DNA of 45,666 nt from Pseudobacteriovorax antillogorgiicola (lineage in GTDB: Bacteria; Bdellovibrionota_B; Oligoflexia; Oligoflexales; RGVZ01), in contig CAMDHM010000022.1 of assembly GCA_945898195.1 (NCBI GenBank), positions 1 through 45,666 of the forward strand, given 5' to 3'. The position numbers and the translations under genes were made by a program. The notes beneath the pieces were generated by a model. It did not search any database. It was not told where the DNA came from and saw nothing but the letters and a program-made list of their open reading frames with translations. This document shows, one piece after another, positions 16,209 through 25,225 of the stretch; the stretch's first letter is position 1, and each line of letters begins with the position of its first letter.

Positions 16209-18095
16209 ATGCTGTCTAAACTAAAAAATGCCTTTCGGATTCTGCTGAAATTTTTCCGCGGATATTTCATGACCATCGGTATTCTGGTGACGGTGACGCC
16301 TTTGCTTATTGCATGGCTTGCAGCCCGATCTGGCACTTTGGCCATGCTCTCGGGGCATGCCGGGTCTCCGCCGCGTCCTTCGAAAGACACAAGGCTGGAG
16401 TGGGCCCTTGATGGTGAGCTTCTAGAACGTTCACCTGATTTTTCAAGCCGGTTTTTCGAACAGTTTTTTCGGCGCCAATCTGGATTTTACCTGCCTGAGG
16501 TACGCCGTGGTCTTAAGGCAGCGGCTGCTGACAAGAACGTCAAAAGCCTGGTCCTGAATATCTATGACCTACAGGGATCTCAAGCAGAGTTTGAAGAACT
16601 TCGTCGAGCACTGCTTGATTTCCGAAGCAGCAATAAACCGCTTCATGTCCATGTTGCGTCGTTGGATGACAAGCTGCTGTACCTGACCTCCGCGGCCGAT
16701 TCGATCACTCTGGTTCCCGCCGGTGAAATTTCTCTGACAGGTCCAGTCTTCACCCTTGCGTACTTTGGCGATGCCTTGCGCAAATTGGGAGTTACGGTTG
16801 AAGTTAGCCGCCACGGAAAATACAAATCTGCTTTTGAACCGTTTGTCAGCAATCACCCAAGCCCTGAAACACTCGAGATGTACCAGAGTATGGAATTAAG
16901 CCTCTCGGGGCATTTGACGACGGCGATCGCCGAAGGTCGAAAGCTGCCCAAAGCTCAGGTTGCAGCATGGTTCAAAAAAAGCATTTTCACACCAGGCGAG
17001 GCTCTGACCGCTGGAATTGTCGACGCTTTAGGCTACACAGGAGATGCTATTGATCGCATCGAAGAGGCTGTTGAAACTGACGAAGAAATGGATTTTTCTG
17101 ATTACATGCTGACCACAGCAGATGGGCCAACCACTTCTAAAAAAACCAGAAAATCAGAAGCAAAAGAATCCTCAAAAGATGGTTTGGCACTGATTGAAGC
17201 GATCGGTGAAATTCACATGACGGCCTCTGGTAGTTCAGCTCAAGATGCCATCGCTGCAGATGATCTCGTTAAAGAACTTCGATGGGCTGCCTCAGAAGAA
17301 AAAGCCAAAGCTGTGGTATTGCGCATTTCAAGCCCAGGCGGCTCGGCCACTGCATCCGACATAATTTGGCGCGAAGTGCGGGCTTTGGCTGAAGAGAAAC
17401 CGGTCATCGTGTCAATGGGGGCTTACGCTGCTTCGGGTGGCTACTACATCGCCGCGCCCGCAAGTTGGATCGTTGCGGAACCTTCAACGATCACGGGCTC
17501 CATCGGTGTCATCGGTATGCAGATCAAGTTGGATCAATTTGAGAAAAAATATGGAATCAGTTTCCATACGGTCACATCCAGTGACCGTGCGAAATTCCTA
17601 AACCCAGGCACTACGTCCACTCCGGAAGACAAGGCGCTGCTTGCGCGTTCTATTGACGACGTTTACCAGACGTTTATCGGAAAAGTCGCCGAAGGCCGCG
17701 AGATGAAAGTCGAGGATGTTGATCGCCTAGCCCAAGGCCGCGTCTACACTGGTATTCAAGGCGAAGCACTAGGTCTGGTCGATGAACTTGGCGGACTTCC
17801 GGATGCCTTCCGTACGGCTAAAGAACTCGCGGGACTGGACGTTGACGCTTTATATCCGGTTCTCAGATACGAACCGGACCACCCGTCCCTGTCTGATTGC
17901 CTGACCAGTCCATTCAATATGATGGAATGCCTGCTGTTTGGCGGAACCAAGTCTGGCAAAGGCACTTTTTCCACGAGCCTATTCGCGACCCCTGCAGCAA
18001 AAGCAGCCACTGGTTTAGATCGCTTGAAGCGCCTTGTGGAACATGACCGGATCCTTGCGATATGGCCAGGTTGGGTTGCCAGCTATTTTTTCTGA
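16209..18095 (+). CDS. sppA: Signal peptide peptidase A, 67K type
   Basis: SppA is a membrane-anchored Ser/Lys protease that digests released signal peptides at the periplasmic face. The 628-residue length matches the long, tandem-domain form of E. coli. One N-terminal membrane anchor is seen (about residues 20-37, YFMTIGILVTVTPLLIAWL). The N-terminal domain supplies the general-base lysine in GKYKSAFEPF. The C-terminal domain supplies the nucleophile in AYAASGGYYIAAP, followed by STITGSIGVIG. A charged linker (KKTRKSEAKESSK) joins the halves. It probably forms an operon with deoC. Its 3' end overlaps the convergent membrane-protein gene by 13 nt. Confidence 0.93.
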   Translation: MLSKLKNAFRILLKFFRGYFMTIGILVTVTPLLIAWLAARSGTLAMLSGHAGSPPRPSKDTRLEWALDGELLERSPDFSSRFFEQFFRRQSGFYLPEVRRGLKAAAADKNVKSLVLNIYDLQGSQAEFEELRRALLDFRSSNKPLHVHVASLDDKLLYLTSAADSITLVPAGEISLTGPVFTLAYFGDALRKLGVTVEVSRHGKYKSAFEPFVSNHPSPETLEMYQSMELSLSGHLTTAIAEGRKLPKAQVAAWFKKSIFTPGEALTAGIVDALGYTGDAIDRIEEAVETDEEMDFSDYMLTTADGPTTSKKTRKSEAKESSKDGLALIEAIGEIHMTASGSSAQDAIAADDLVKELRWAASEEKAKAVVLRISSPGGSATASDIIWREVRALAEEKPVIVSMGAYAASGGYYIAAPASWIVAEPSTITGSIGVIGMQIKLDQFEKKYGISFHTVTSSDRAKFLNPGTTSTPEDKALLARSIDDVYQTFIGKVAEGREMKVEDVDRLAQGRVYTGIQGEALGLVDELGGLPDAFRTAKELAGLDVDALYPVLRYEPDHPSLSDCLTSPFNMMECLLFGGTKSGKGTFSTSLFATPAAKAATGLDRLKRLVEHDRILAIWPGWVASYFF

Positions 18096-18763
18096 TCGGT
18101 TTTTAGAATTTCTTCAATCGAGAGTCCGGTTAGTTTGCGTAGTTCACGGACCAAACGCAGGACCGCGAAAATCATCACCGCCATGGAGGGTAGGGCGATG
18201 ACCGGATAACTGAGAGCGGTTAACCGTCCCAGTTCCTCGTTAAATTCCGGTGTTCCAGTCGGGCTTTTAAGCACAATCGAAGCCAAAACAAAATTGAGTG
18301 CGGCGCTGAGAAAAAATGATCCGGCAAGGATCATCGTCGTCGTTTTCAACAGCCGCGTAAATTCCACAGCATTGTTGCCTTTGCTCAATGCTTCCTCAAC
18401 TCGGGGGAGATCTATAATTTTTTCGTTATAGATAAGCTTGTGCACAATTGGTTTTGCGCCGCCGGCGGTTGCGATCACAAAAACACCGATAACTCCCGGA
18501 ATGGCAGCTTCCTTAACGGCGAACCAGAATCCCGTTAACTGCATCAGTGATAAGCCACCGGTAAGCAAAATGCTTACAAAACCAAAAATTGAAATCAAGT
18601 CTGTTTTTTTGAAGCGGATAAACTCGTAAATCCCGGCGACCAGTGGAAGGGCCAACGCCAAAAACAATAAATTCCGTGGCTCGAGAGAAACGTATTTTCC
18701 CCCCTTGGCTAGGATTAAGGACGGGATCAGGACATTGATGATCATACTTAGAAGTGGACTCAC
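18083..18763 (-). CDS. Integral membrane protein, VC0807-like family
   Basis: The 226-residue product has about six hydrophobic segments: MIINVLIPSLILA, NLLFLALALPLVAGIYEFI, LISIFGFVSILLTGGL, AIPGVIGVFVIATA, MILAGSFFLSAALNFVLA and VIALPSMAVMIFAVL. The arrangement NVLIP, then GIYEFIRF, KKTDLIS and AIPGVIG resembles the VC0807-family proteins, whose function is unknown. The start is GTG, with an AGGGAG site eight bases upstream. It is convergent with sppA, overlapping its last 13 nt, and divergent from the small basic protein at 18828. No functional assignment is possible from the sequence. Confidence 0.75.
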   Translation of the reverse strand: MSPLLSMIINVLIPSLILAKGGKYVSLEPRNLLFLALALPLVAGIYEFIRFKKTDLISIFGFVSILLTGGLSLMQLTGFWFAVKEAAIPGVIGVFVIATAGGAKPIVHKLIYNEKIIDLPRVEEALSKGNNAVEFTRLLKTTTMILAGSFFLSAALNFVLASIVLKSPTGTPEFNEELGRLTALSYPVIALPSMAVMIFAVLRLVRELRKLTGLSIEEILKTDQKK

Positions 18764-18827
18764 CCGTGGACTCCCTTGCGTTCTTGCGGTAAACCATTGT
18801 GTTACGCATCACTAAAAGGAGCAACAA

Positions 18828-19061
18828 GTGACTACGAAAACACCTGCTAAAGCGACCGCTAAAAAATCTGCCGCCAAGAAAACCCCTGGCGTCCGTGAAT
18901 CCTTCAAAATCATTGAAAAGCGCTCTGGACGCTGGTCGGTCCTAGACCGTGCCACCCGCAAGTTCGTCAATGGCGCTGAAAAACTGAAAATCTTGGTCGC
19001 CAAGGGCCTTGTAAAGGCTGCCGCGTCCAAAAAACCAGCTGAAGCCGGTACCGAAGCCTGA
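18828..19061 (+). CDS. Small basic Lys/Ala-rich protein, translationally coupled to a topoisomerase
   Basis: This 77-residue protein starts at GTG with a strong AAAAGGAG site. Residues 1-22 are a histone-H1-like tail (KTPAKATAKKSAAKKTPG). Residues 23-64 look like a small folded domain (FKIIEKRSGRWSVLDRATRK, then VNGAEKLKILVAKGLVKAA). The end is again Ala/Lys/Glu-rich. I do not recognise a named family. The stop (TGA, 19059-19061) overlaps the CTG start of the topoisomerase gene by two bases, so the two are made together. A nucleic-acid-binding role is plausible from charge and neighbour, but it is inference. Confidence 0.75.
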   Translation: MTTKTPAKATAKKSAAKKTPGVRESFKIIEKRSGRWSVLDRATRKFVNGAEKLKILVAKGLVKAAASKKPAEAGTEA

Positions 19062-20968
19062 AGCTGATCATTGCCGAAAAACCCAGCGTGGCACGGGATA
19101 TCTGTGCCGCCCTGGGGGGTTTTAGGCAAACATCACGGGATGTTTGGGAAAGCGACCGCTACGTCTGCACGGCCGCTCGTGGGCATTTGCTCGAACTCTG
19201 TGAGCCTCAGGACTTTGACCCACGGTTCAAGCAGTGGGCTTTTTATCTTTTGCCCATCATACCGGAACGCTTCCGCATCAAACCCAAGCCGGACGTGATT
19301 CCACTGCTGGAACGCATTCGGGGCTTAGTGGAACGCGCCGATGTGACTGGCATCATCAATGCTTGCGACGCCGCCCGCGAAGGCGAGCTAATTTTTCGTG
19401 AAATCCTGGCGTTTTGCCGAACGACCAAAACAGTCGAACGAGTCTGGCTGCAATCACTGACGCCAGAATCGATTCGCGACGGTTTCGTCCGTGTGAAACC
19501 CGCCAGTGCCTTTGAGGGACTGGCCAACGCGGCCTCTTGCCGAGCCAAGGCCGATTGGCTTATTGGCCTGAACGCCACGCGCGCCCTGACCTTGCATATG
19601 CGCCGTAACGCACCCAAAGGCAGCGATGAGGGTCGCGAGGTTTATCCGGCAGGTCGGGTTCAGACTCCCACCTTGGCATTGATTGTCAGACGCTGGCAGG
19701 AAATCACAGATTTTAAACCGATGTCTTTTCAGCGGGTGGAAGTGACCTTGGGGGCTCCAGGACTCACTCCCACCAAATCCAACGTTTATGATCCGAAGTT
19801 TAAAAAATCAGACCTTCATCCAGAGCATAAAGACGATCGCTTCTTTGATCCAAAGGCCGCTTCCAAGGTTGTTGCTGAAATTGAATCCTTGCTGGCGGCA
19901 AACACTCCAGCAGAATTGAAGCGCAAGGTTTCCAACCGGGACCAACCACCCCCCGCACTATTTCATTTGACGGGCCTGCAACAAACCATGGCACAACGCC
20001 ACGGATGGACCGCTAAACGGACCTTGGAGTCTGCTCAGCGCTGCTATGAAGAGCACAAGGTTCTGACCTATCCTCGGACAGACTCACCTTGTTTACCGTC
20101 CGACTACGAAACAAAAGTCATTGAAATTATTGATACTTTTATGGCGCTAGAGGCGTTTCGCGACCATGCCACCCGCCTTCAAAAAGATGGCCTCAAATAC
20201 AAAGCCGAGCGTTTTGACGACAGCAAGGTTTCTGATCACTTTGCCATCATTCCAACCGGAAAATTGCGGCCTGGGGTGACCCACGGAGGAAATCTGAAAC
20301 GCGACGACGACGCGCTCCTGTTCGATGTCGTGGCCCGGCGTTTTTTGGCTGCTTTTCAACCGGCGGCGCGCCATATCAAGATCGAGCGCAAGGGCAAAAT
20401 TGGGCGCCACCACATCCGCGCAACCCTAAAGGAAATTCTGGCCCAGCCGGGTTGGCTCGCAACCTATGGCAAACAAGCAGACCCGGAGGCGAGTCGAGTC
20501 GCAGCCAGCGGCGATGAAACCCTGGCCGCCACTGCCGTTAAATTAGAATCAGGTTCCACCAAACCACCTCCGGCTATCGATGAGGCTTCACTTTTGCGCC
20601 TCATGCAGTTCGCTGGACGGCAAGTCGACGACCCAGAGTTGGCGGCTGCCTTGACGGCTGCTGATGGCCTCGGAACGCCGGCCACGCGGGCTGAGATTAT
20701 CGAAAACCTAAAGCATCGGCGTTACGTGACTGCGGCCCTGGAGCCCACCCCCAAAGGTCAGGGCTTGATCCGATGCCTCGATGCATTGAATGCTCAGCGA
20801 TTGACCTCGCCTGCGCTAACGGCCGAATTAGAGTTTCAACTTACCAAAGTCCAAAAGGGCGACACGGACGCCCTCACGTTTATGAAAGAGGTCGAAGCCT
20901 ATACCCGCGAAATCGTGGCAGCCCTTCGAACTCAGCCTATTTCAGCCAATCCGGTATCGGCGCGTTGA
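19058..20968 (+). CDS. topB: Type IA DNA topoisomerase (topoisomerase III-like), CTG start
   Basis: This enzyme relaxes and decatenates DNA by cutting one strand through a tyrosine. The Toprim domain needs the glutamate in LIIAEKPSVARDI, encoded upstream of the first conventional start (GTG 19088). The only in-frame start that includes it is CTG at 19058, overlapping the previous stop as CTGA; this gives 636 residues. Other motifs are DAAREGELIFRE (Toprim second motif), PAGRVQTPTLALIV, the active-site region LTYPRTDSPCLP (Tyr of YPRTDS) and GLGTPATRAEIIE. There is no C-terminal zinc-ribbon region. The last 32 nt overlap the convergent lipoprotein gene. The choice of CTG is inferred from domain completeness; the family is certain. 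Confidence 0.88.
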   Translation: MKLIIAEKPSVARDICAALGGFRQTSRDVWESDRYVCTAARGHLLELCEPQDFDPRFKQWAFYLLPIIPERFRIKPKPDVIPLLERIRGLVERADVTGIINACDAAREGELIFREILAFCRTTKTVERVWLQSLTPESIRDGFVRVKPASAFEGLANAASCRAKADWLIGLNATRALTLHMRRNAPKGSDEGREVYPAGRVQTPTLALIVRRWQEITDFKPMSFQRVEVTLGAPGLTPTKSNVYDPKFKKSDLHPEHKDDRFFDPKAASKVVAEIESLLAANTPAELKRKVSNRDQPPPALFHLTGLQQTMAQRHGWTAKRTLESAQRCYEEHKVLTYPRTDSPCLPSDYETKVIEIIDTFMALEAFRDHATRLQKDGLKYKAERFDDSKVSDHFAIIPTGKLRPGVTHGGNLKRDDDALLFDVVARRFLAAFQPAARHIKIERKGKIGRHHIRATLKEILAQPGWLATYGKQADPEASRVAASGDETLAATAVKLESGSTKPPPAIDEASLLRLMQFAGRQVDDPELAAALTAADGLGTPATRAEIIENLKHRRYVTAALEPTPKGQGLIRCLDALNAQRLTSPALTAELEFQLTKVQKGDTDALTFMKEVEAYTREIVAALRTQPISANPVSAR

Positions 20969-22787
20969 TCCGTTCTAAACTTGTTTTCAAAACCTGCTGC
21001 ATCGGGACACCCTTGAACTGAGCCGGGATGACTGCATCAATGCTGGCGATGTCGCCCGGGATTTGAGCCGTCGGCCCACGCACTTTTGGCCAATCCTTCG
21101 GAACCTCAAACCAACTCTGCCTTGGAATCGATGACTGCTGCGCAACTTCCAGAGGAATCCACCGGCCCTCGCTGGAAGAGGCACCTGCAGACCAACCGTT
21201 AACTTTTATCTTTAAAAACTCCGGAGGAATGTCACTAATTGCTTCCCATTTTCCACTCAGCAGACCGGCCGCAAGGCGGTGGTTTCCGTCCGTAACTTCT
21301 ATAGACCGCACCGCAACCGAGCCATCCTTGAGGGAGTTTGTGAAAATAGTGATCATGATTGGTTCCTCGGCAAACCCGGCGCCGCCGGTCGCCGTGATTT
21401 CCTTGGCCAGGCTCAAGACTTTATCCGGGTCGCGCAAATACTGATGGCCAGGTGCTGACATCACGTCTGCGAGCCGGATATCTTTGATGACATCAATCCG
21501 CTGCGCATTGTTGATGTTAGTGTGAAGTCGATTTGCCTGTTCGATGCCCTTGAAGCAGGGGAGCCCAGCTGCATAAGCGGTTCCCATGAGCGAGAACCAA
21601 TCCACAGCCCCGAAAATCTGACAAGGCTCCAGATTGCGTCCCATGAATGGTCGCGCCATGGAATCAGCGCGCATGGCTTCATCTTTTACCACCGCCTGAA
21701 GGGACTTCAGCCCGTCCGCGGTAGACTCAAGCCCCCGCGTTCTTGATACGACGTTTGTGACAAATTCCTGACCTTGAAGGGCGACACTCTTGACGAGATA
21801 GGCATCAAAAACAGCCATTGTAAAAAAGAAAGTGAATCGGGCACTGGCCGCAATACGGCTGGTTTCCTGACCTTGGCCATCACGCCCCTCTGAAATTGTG
21901 ATCAAGCTATCGGCCGCGTCAAAAGACGCGCCAAGAATCGGAATAATGCTACTCAAGTTTGGATACTCGTAACGAAACTTGGCAATCGGTTCGTGAAACC
22001 ACGGAACAAAGCCCCAACCCTGATAATCCTCCATTCCTAGTTTTTCCCACGGAATCTTTTCAGCGATGACAGAGGCCGCATAATTGTTGCACGCCAAGGC
22101 CGGCGTGGTTTTGTTAAGCAAGAGCACCGCTGCAGTCTGATTATTTAGGGTCGATGTTCCAGCAGAGCGCATCATTTGATCGATCAGAAAAGAATCTGGA
22201 TAGTTGTCCAAGGCATAGAGCACCAGCAAATCAATGATCGATGCACCACGGTTGTTTTGCATGCCACCCAGTAGATTCAAGACCCGGGAATAATATGCGG
22301 CGGTGTAGCCCTCACGCAGGATGTTGGTCCACTTTCCAATTTGCGTTCGCTCAAAATAGGACTGCTGCTCTCCCGTCCGCTGAGCATAACCCTGAAAAAC
22401 TTCTGGTCCGTGCAAAGCCACATAGGACCGCATTAGGTTTCCAAACTCTTTTTTTCGATTCGGAAATAATCCAGCTCGCGCAGCACGCCCCTTAGAATAT
22501 CTGGCGTCCGACATCCGCAAGAATGTCTCAGTAAGCGCGTCCGCGTAGGCTTCGCCGTCGGCATCCAATGGTGCCGCCTGCTGTTCCAACGTTCGAAACA
22601 GAGCCCGGTAGATGCCTTCTTCGGAATAAGGGGCTTTCCCCTGATTTTCCTTTAGCAGTCCTTCGCATTGTGCTTTTGCATCGTCGGCCGCGCTTCGCAG
22701 CATCGCGGAGCTAGAGAGCCGGGATTTGCATGCCAGGGGAATGGAAAGGACCAATGTCACTGCCAGTGCGGCTTTGAAAATTCCCAT
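20937..22787 (-). CDS. Lipoprotein with a ParB/sulfiredoxin-like motif, function unknown
   Basis: The 616-residue product has a type II signal peptide (MGIFKAALAVTLVLSIPLAC), so it should be membrane-anchored outside the cytoplasm. The first 400 residues are helical in character and unrecognised. The last 180 residues contain DPDKVLSLAKEI and SIEVTDGNHRLAAGLL. The D-G-N-H-R-x-x-A element is the signature of the ParB/Srx-like fold, normally a cytoplasmic nucleotide-binding or nuclease fold. In exported proteins it occurs as a domain of some polymorphic toxins. Whether it is enzymatic here is unknown. The 3' end overlaps topB by 32 nt. Confidence 0.65.
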   Translation of the reverse strand: MGIFKAALAVTLVLSIPLACKSRLSSSAMLRSAADDAKAQCEGLLKENQGKAPYSEEGIYRALFRTLEQQAAPLDADGEAYADALTETFLRMSDARYSKGRAARAGLFPNRKKEFGNLMRSYVALHGPEVFQGYAQRTGEQQSYFERTQIGKWTNILREGYTAAYYSRVLNLLGGMQNNRGASIIDLLVLYALDNYPDSFLIDQMMRSAGTSTLNNQTAAVLLLNKTTPALACNNYAASVIAEKIPWEKLGMEDYQGWGFVPWFHEPIAKFRYEYPNLSSIIPILGASFDAADSLITISEGRDGQGQETSRIAASARFTFFFTMAVFDAYLVKSVALQGQEFVTNVVSRTRGLESTADGLKSLQAVVKDEAMRADSMARPFMGRNLEPCQIFGAVDWFSLMGTAYAAGLPCFKGIEQANRLHTNINNAQRIDVIKDIRLADVMSAPGHQYLRDPDKVLSLAKEITATGGAGFAEEPIMITIFTNSLKDGSVAVRSIEVTDGNHRLAAGLLSGKWEAISDIPPEFLKIKVNGWSAGASSSEGRWIPLEVAQQSSIPRQSWFEVPKDWPKVRGPTAQIPGDIASIDAVIPAQFKGVPMQQVLKTSLERINAPIPDWLK

Positions 22788-23065
22788 CTCTCAAAACCCT
22801 CGCTGCTGATGAAAACGATTATATTCAAGCACTGTACGAATCTTTTTTTGTTTCGGAGAATTGGTCAAAAAGCTTTAAACTGCTCTTAGATCAGTTTAAG
22901 TCTTCCCGCCTTCAACTTCTCAGTGTGGCACCACTCGATAATGCAAAATTTTCTTGGTCAAATACGACTTGTATTATTGGACACTTATCAAGGGAATCCT
23001 TTTAATTTCAAGATTTTAGAGAAGTCTCCCGATAACGACTACCTCTTTGTAATAGGGGGTCTCTT
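22788..23065. other. Divergent intergenic region with a small dyad
   Basis: No gene is seen in this 278-nt stretch between two divergent lipoprotein genes. TTAAACTG (22875-22882) and CAGTTTAA (22892-22899) form an 8-bp inverted repeat with a 9-nt spacer, a possible regulator site. GGGGG lies just upstream of the TTG start at 23066. Confidence 0.4.
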
Positions 23066-25003
23066 TTGAAAAATTTTTCTAAGATTTTGTTTTCATTCAT
23101 CCCTGTTTTGCTGGTTTCGGTTTCCGTGGCTTGCAACCCGAAAACAGGCGCTTCGATAAAAGCCATTCACTTAGCAAACAAATCGATCTCGCTTCTGCCT
23201 GGGCGCCTCTTCGCCCCTGAAGGTTCCGGCGTCGCCTATGAGAACTCCATCCGACTCATGATGCTTCCAATTGGATGCAACCCGAACCAAATTCGCCGTC
23301 TTGAAGAACTCGTTCAGCAGAATGTGGAGTCTTTGCGGCATATTGGTTCCAGAATTGTGGGAGAAGACGGGCTACCGATCCGGGGTGCCGAGTCATGCAC
23401 CATCTTCACGAGCTTTGCGGTGCATCCATGGGCATTCGGCACCTTGTTTGAAAGTCCGCCACAGACCAAGGAGGCCTTTCTCAAGCAGCAGTGGGTATGG
23501 CTTGCAATGCGTGGCCGAACGACCGGTGATGGTTACGGCTATGCGGCGGGCTTCGATCGCTGGATGAACGAAGGAGGGATTTTTACCAACATGCCGCAAC
23601 CCTTGGTCGACCAAAAGGTCGAACAGTGGGACCGTTTATTCAATCCCTGTCAGAGTGTTGATATCGCCAAGGCTTTTGGCATCGATAAACGAGAGTTCTT
23701 TACTTGCGTTGACGGCGACTACGAACCAAGGTCGGACAAAATGGGGGCCTTGTTGGTCAACCTGCTAAACGAATCGGGTGATGATCTTGTTAGGCGGATT
23801 ATTGCGGGTGAATTCTATATGCACGACACCAGCGGCATCGAGCAAGCCATTGTGATTCAGAATCCGCAGTCCGCCATCGCCAATGCCCAATCAGACAAAG
23901 GCGGCAAGTCGATCGGGTTGGTGACGAAAAAGACCTATAGCCCGGTCCGCCGTCGTGGCTTTCGTGGTAGCCACTTTACAGGGAGAAATCCCACAACCTT
24001 CGCAGGATATTCTAAATTCAGCAACGCCAAGCGCCCAGCACCGGCCCTGCGGAATGGCCAGCGGTACTACTCCCCTTATCGGAACCAGACTTTAAACCCA
24101 GCTTCATCGCAATACCGTCCGACGGCCACCAGCTCGTTTAGTTTTGCTGACAAGCCAGACACCCTCTATGTTTCCCAGGATGTTACCCGCGATTACAAGG
24201 GCCAAAATTATGGATATGGAAGCAGTTACACCACCGAACAACGCTCTAATGTGATGACTGGAAAGGTCCAATATATTGATCGGTATCGTAACGGAAGTTC
24301 GATTTTTTGGGAAAAAGACACCTACGGTAATTGGACAAGAACCGCTTTCGGTACTGATAAAAAAACGAATGCAGGACCTGCGACTAATGCGATACCTGGT
24401 GTTGGAGTTAGCGTCGACGTTACCAAGCAAATGGCTAGGACATACGGTAGTTACGATACCAACAGCACCGCCATGGTGAACCCCAACGGGTCGACAACCA
24501 TTTACGATACAACACACAATCGAAAAGGTGGTGCTAGTAACACGGCGTGGATATACGACGGAAGTTCTCAATTAATCGAGAAGGTTACGAGCACTGTTCC
24601 AGTGGCCCCTCCAAATCCTGTAGCCAAACAGACTTTGCAAGACATATCGAACGCCTATCCCGGATCCCAAGTCGATACCCGAGCCTTTTATGGCGACTAT
24701 TCCGGATTCATGGAGCCACAGCCAGCGACCGCAACCCAAGTGGCTACCGATGCCTTTTTTAGCGAAAATTCAGGATCACAGGGGACACAGCAAACAACCC
24801 AAGTGGTTAACAATAACAACGATGCCACTTCTCCCGAAGATTGGACGCCGTCCGAAAGTACTTACCAAAAAGCTACCGGGCTTACTTACGACGACGTTGC
24901 CGTGGCGGTTGCCATCCCCGACAAACCAACTGCGACGGCATCTGCAAGTACTTCCACCAGCGCAGTTGAAGAGCCTTCTCACGACGACGACGCACAAGAA
25001 TAA
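23066..25003 (+). CDS. Large lipoprotein with a low-complexity C-terminal half, function unknown
   Basis: The start is TTG with a GGGGG site. The N-terminus (FIPVLLVSVSVAC) ends in the lipobox SVAC, so the protein is probably lipid-anchored. Residues 25-275 look globular, with cysteines in MLPIGCNPNQ, ESCTIF, LFNPCQS and FTCVDG. From about residue 285 the chain changes to an Arg/Gly/Tyr/Asn/Ser/Thr-rich, beta-prone region (YGYGSSYTTEQRS, YGNWTRTAFG, YGSYDTNST), then a Thr/Ser/Ala-rich, acidic tail ending SHDDDAQE. The composition suits a surface-exposed stalk or fibre-like segment. No family is recognised. Confidence 0.7.
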   Translation: MKNFSKILFSFIPVLLVSVSVACNPKTGASIKAIHLANKSISLLPGRLFAPEGSGVAYENSIRLMMLPIGCNPNQIRRLEELVQQNVESLRHIGSRIVGEDGLPIRGAESCTIFTSFAVHPWAFGTLFESPPQTKEAFLKQQWVWLAMRGRTTGDGYGYAAGFDRWMNEGGIFTNMPQPLVDQKVEQWDRLFNPCQSVDIAKAFGIDKREFFTCVDGDYEPRSDKMGALLVNLLNESGDDLVRRIIAGEFYMHDTSGIEQAIVIQNPQSAIANAQSDKGGKSIGLVTKKTYSPVRRRGFRGSHFTGRNPTTFAGYSKFSNAKRPAPALRNGQRYYSPYRNQTLNPASSQYRPTATSSFSFADKPDTLYVSQDVTRDYKGQNYGYGSSYTTEQRSNVMTGKVQYIDRYRNGSSIFWEKDTYGNWTRTAFGTDKKTNAGPATNAIPGVGVSVDVTKQMARTYGSYDTNSTAMVNPNGSTTIYDTTHNRKGGASNTAWIYDGSSQLIEKVTSTVPVAPPNPVAKQTLQDISNAYPGSQVDTRAFYGDYSGFMEPQPATATQVATDAFFSENSGSQGTQQTTQVVNNNNDATSPEDWTPSESTYQKATGLTYDDVAVAVAIPDKPTATASASTSTSAVEEPSHDDDAQE

Positions 25004-25020
25004 TACTTTCTGAGCCAAAT

Positions 25021-25054
25021 CAGGCCCGGTGGTGGCGATGAATCACCGGGCCTG
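25021..25054 (+). terminator. Strong hairpin after the large lipoprotein gene
   Basis: CAGGCCCGGTG (25021-25031) and CACCGGGCCTG (25044-25054) form a perfect 11-bp stem with a 12-nt loop, 18 nt after the stop codon. No U-tract follows, so it may be a transcript-stabilising or rho-assisted end rather than a classical terminator. GGTGGCG (25031-25037), mostly in the loop, could instead pair with CGCCACC (25055-25061). Confidence 0.5.
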
Positions 25055-25225
25055 CGCCACCTTGACGGCCAACAGGAACTTCCACCTGAAATACGCCCCC
25101 TTCGGTAACACTTATTGTGGCGCTACTCGGGCGCTACTCAGCTTAATTTATTTTTAAGATGATGTTATTATTGATTTTTATCGAATCTATTTTAGTCGTT
25201 ACGATGTTTTTCCGATATTCACCCC

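Noticed and set aside
19370..19400. Topoisomerase apparently missing an Asp of the DxDREGE motif (reads DAAREGE)
   Set aside because: Variants such as DAGREGE are normal in many TopB-type enzymes, so this is not evidence of inactivation.
25021..25061. RNA pseudoknot after the large lipoprotein gene
   Set aside because: With no linker across an 11-bp stem the second pairing cannot form at the same time as the first; alternative folds are the better description.
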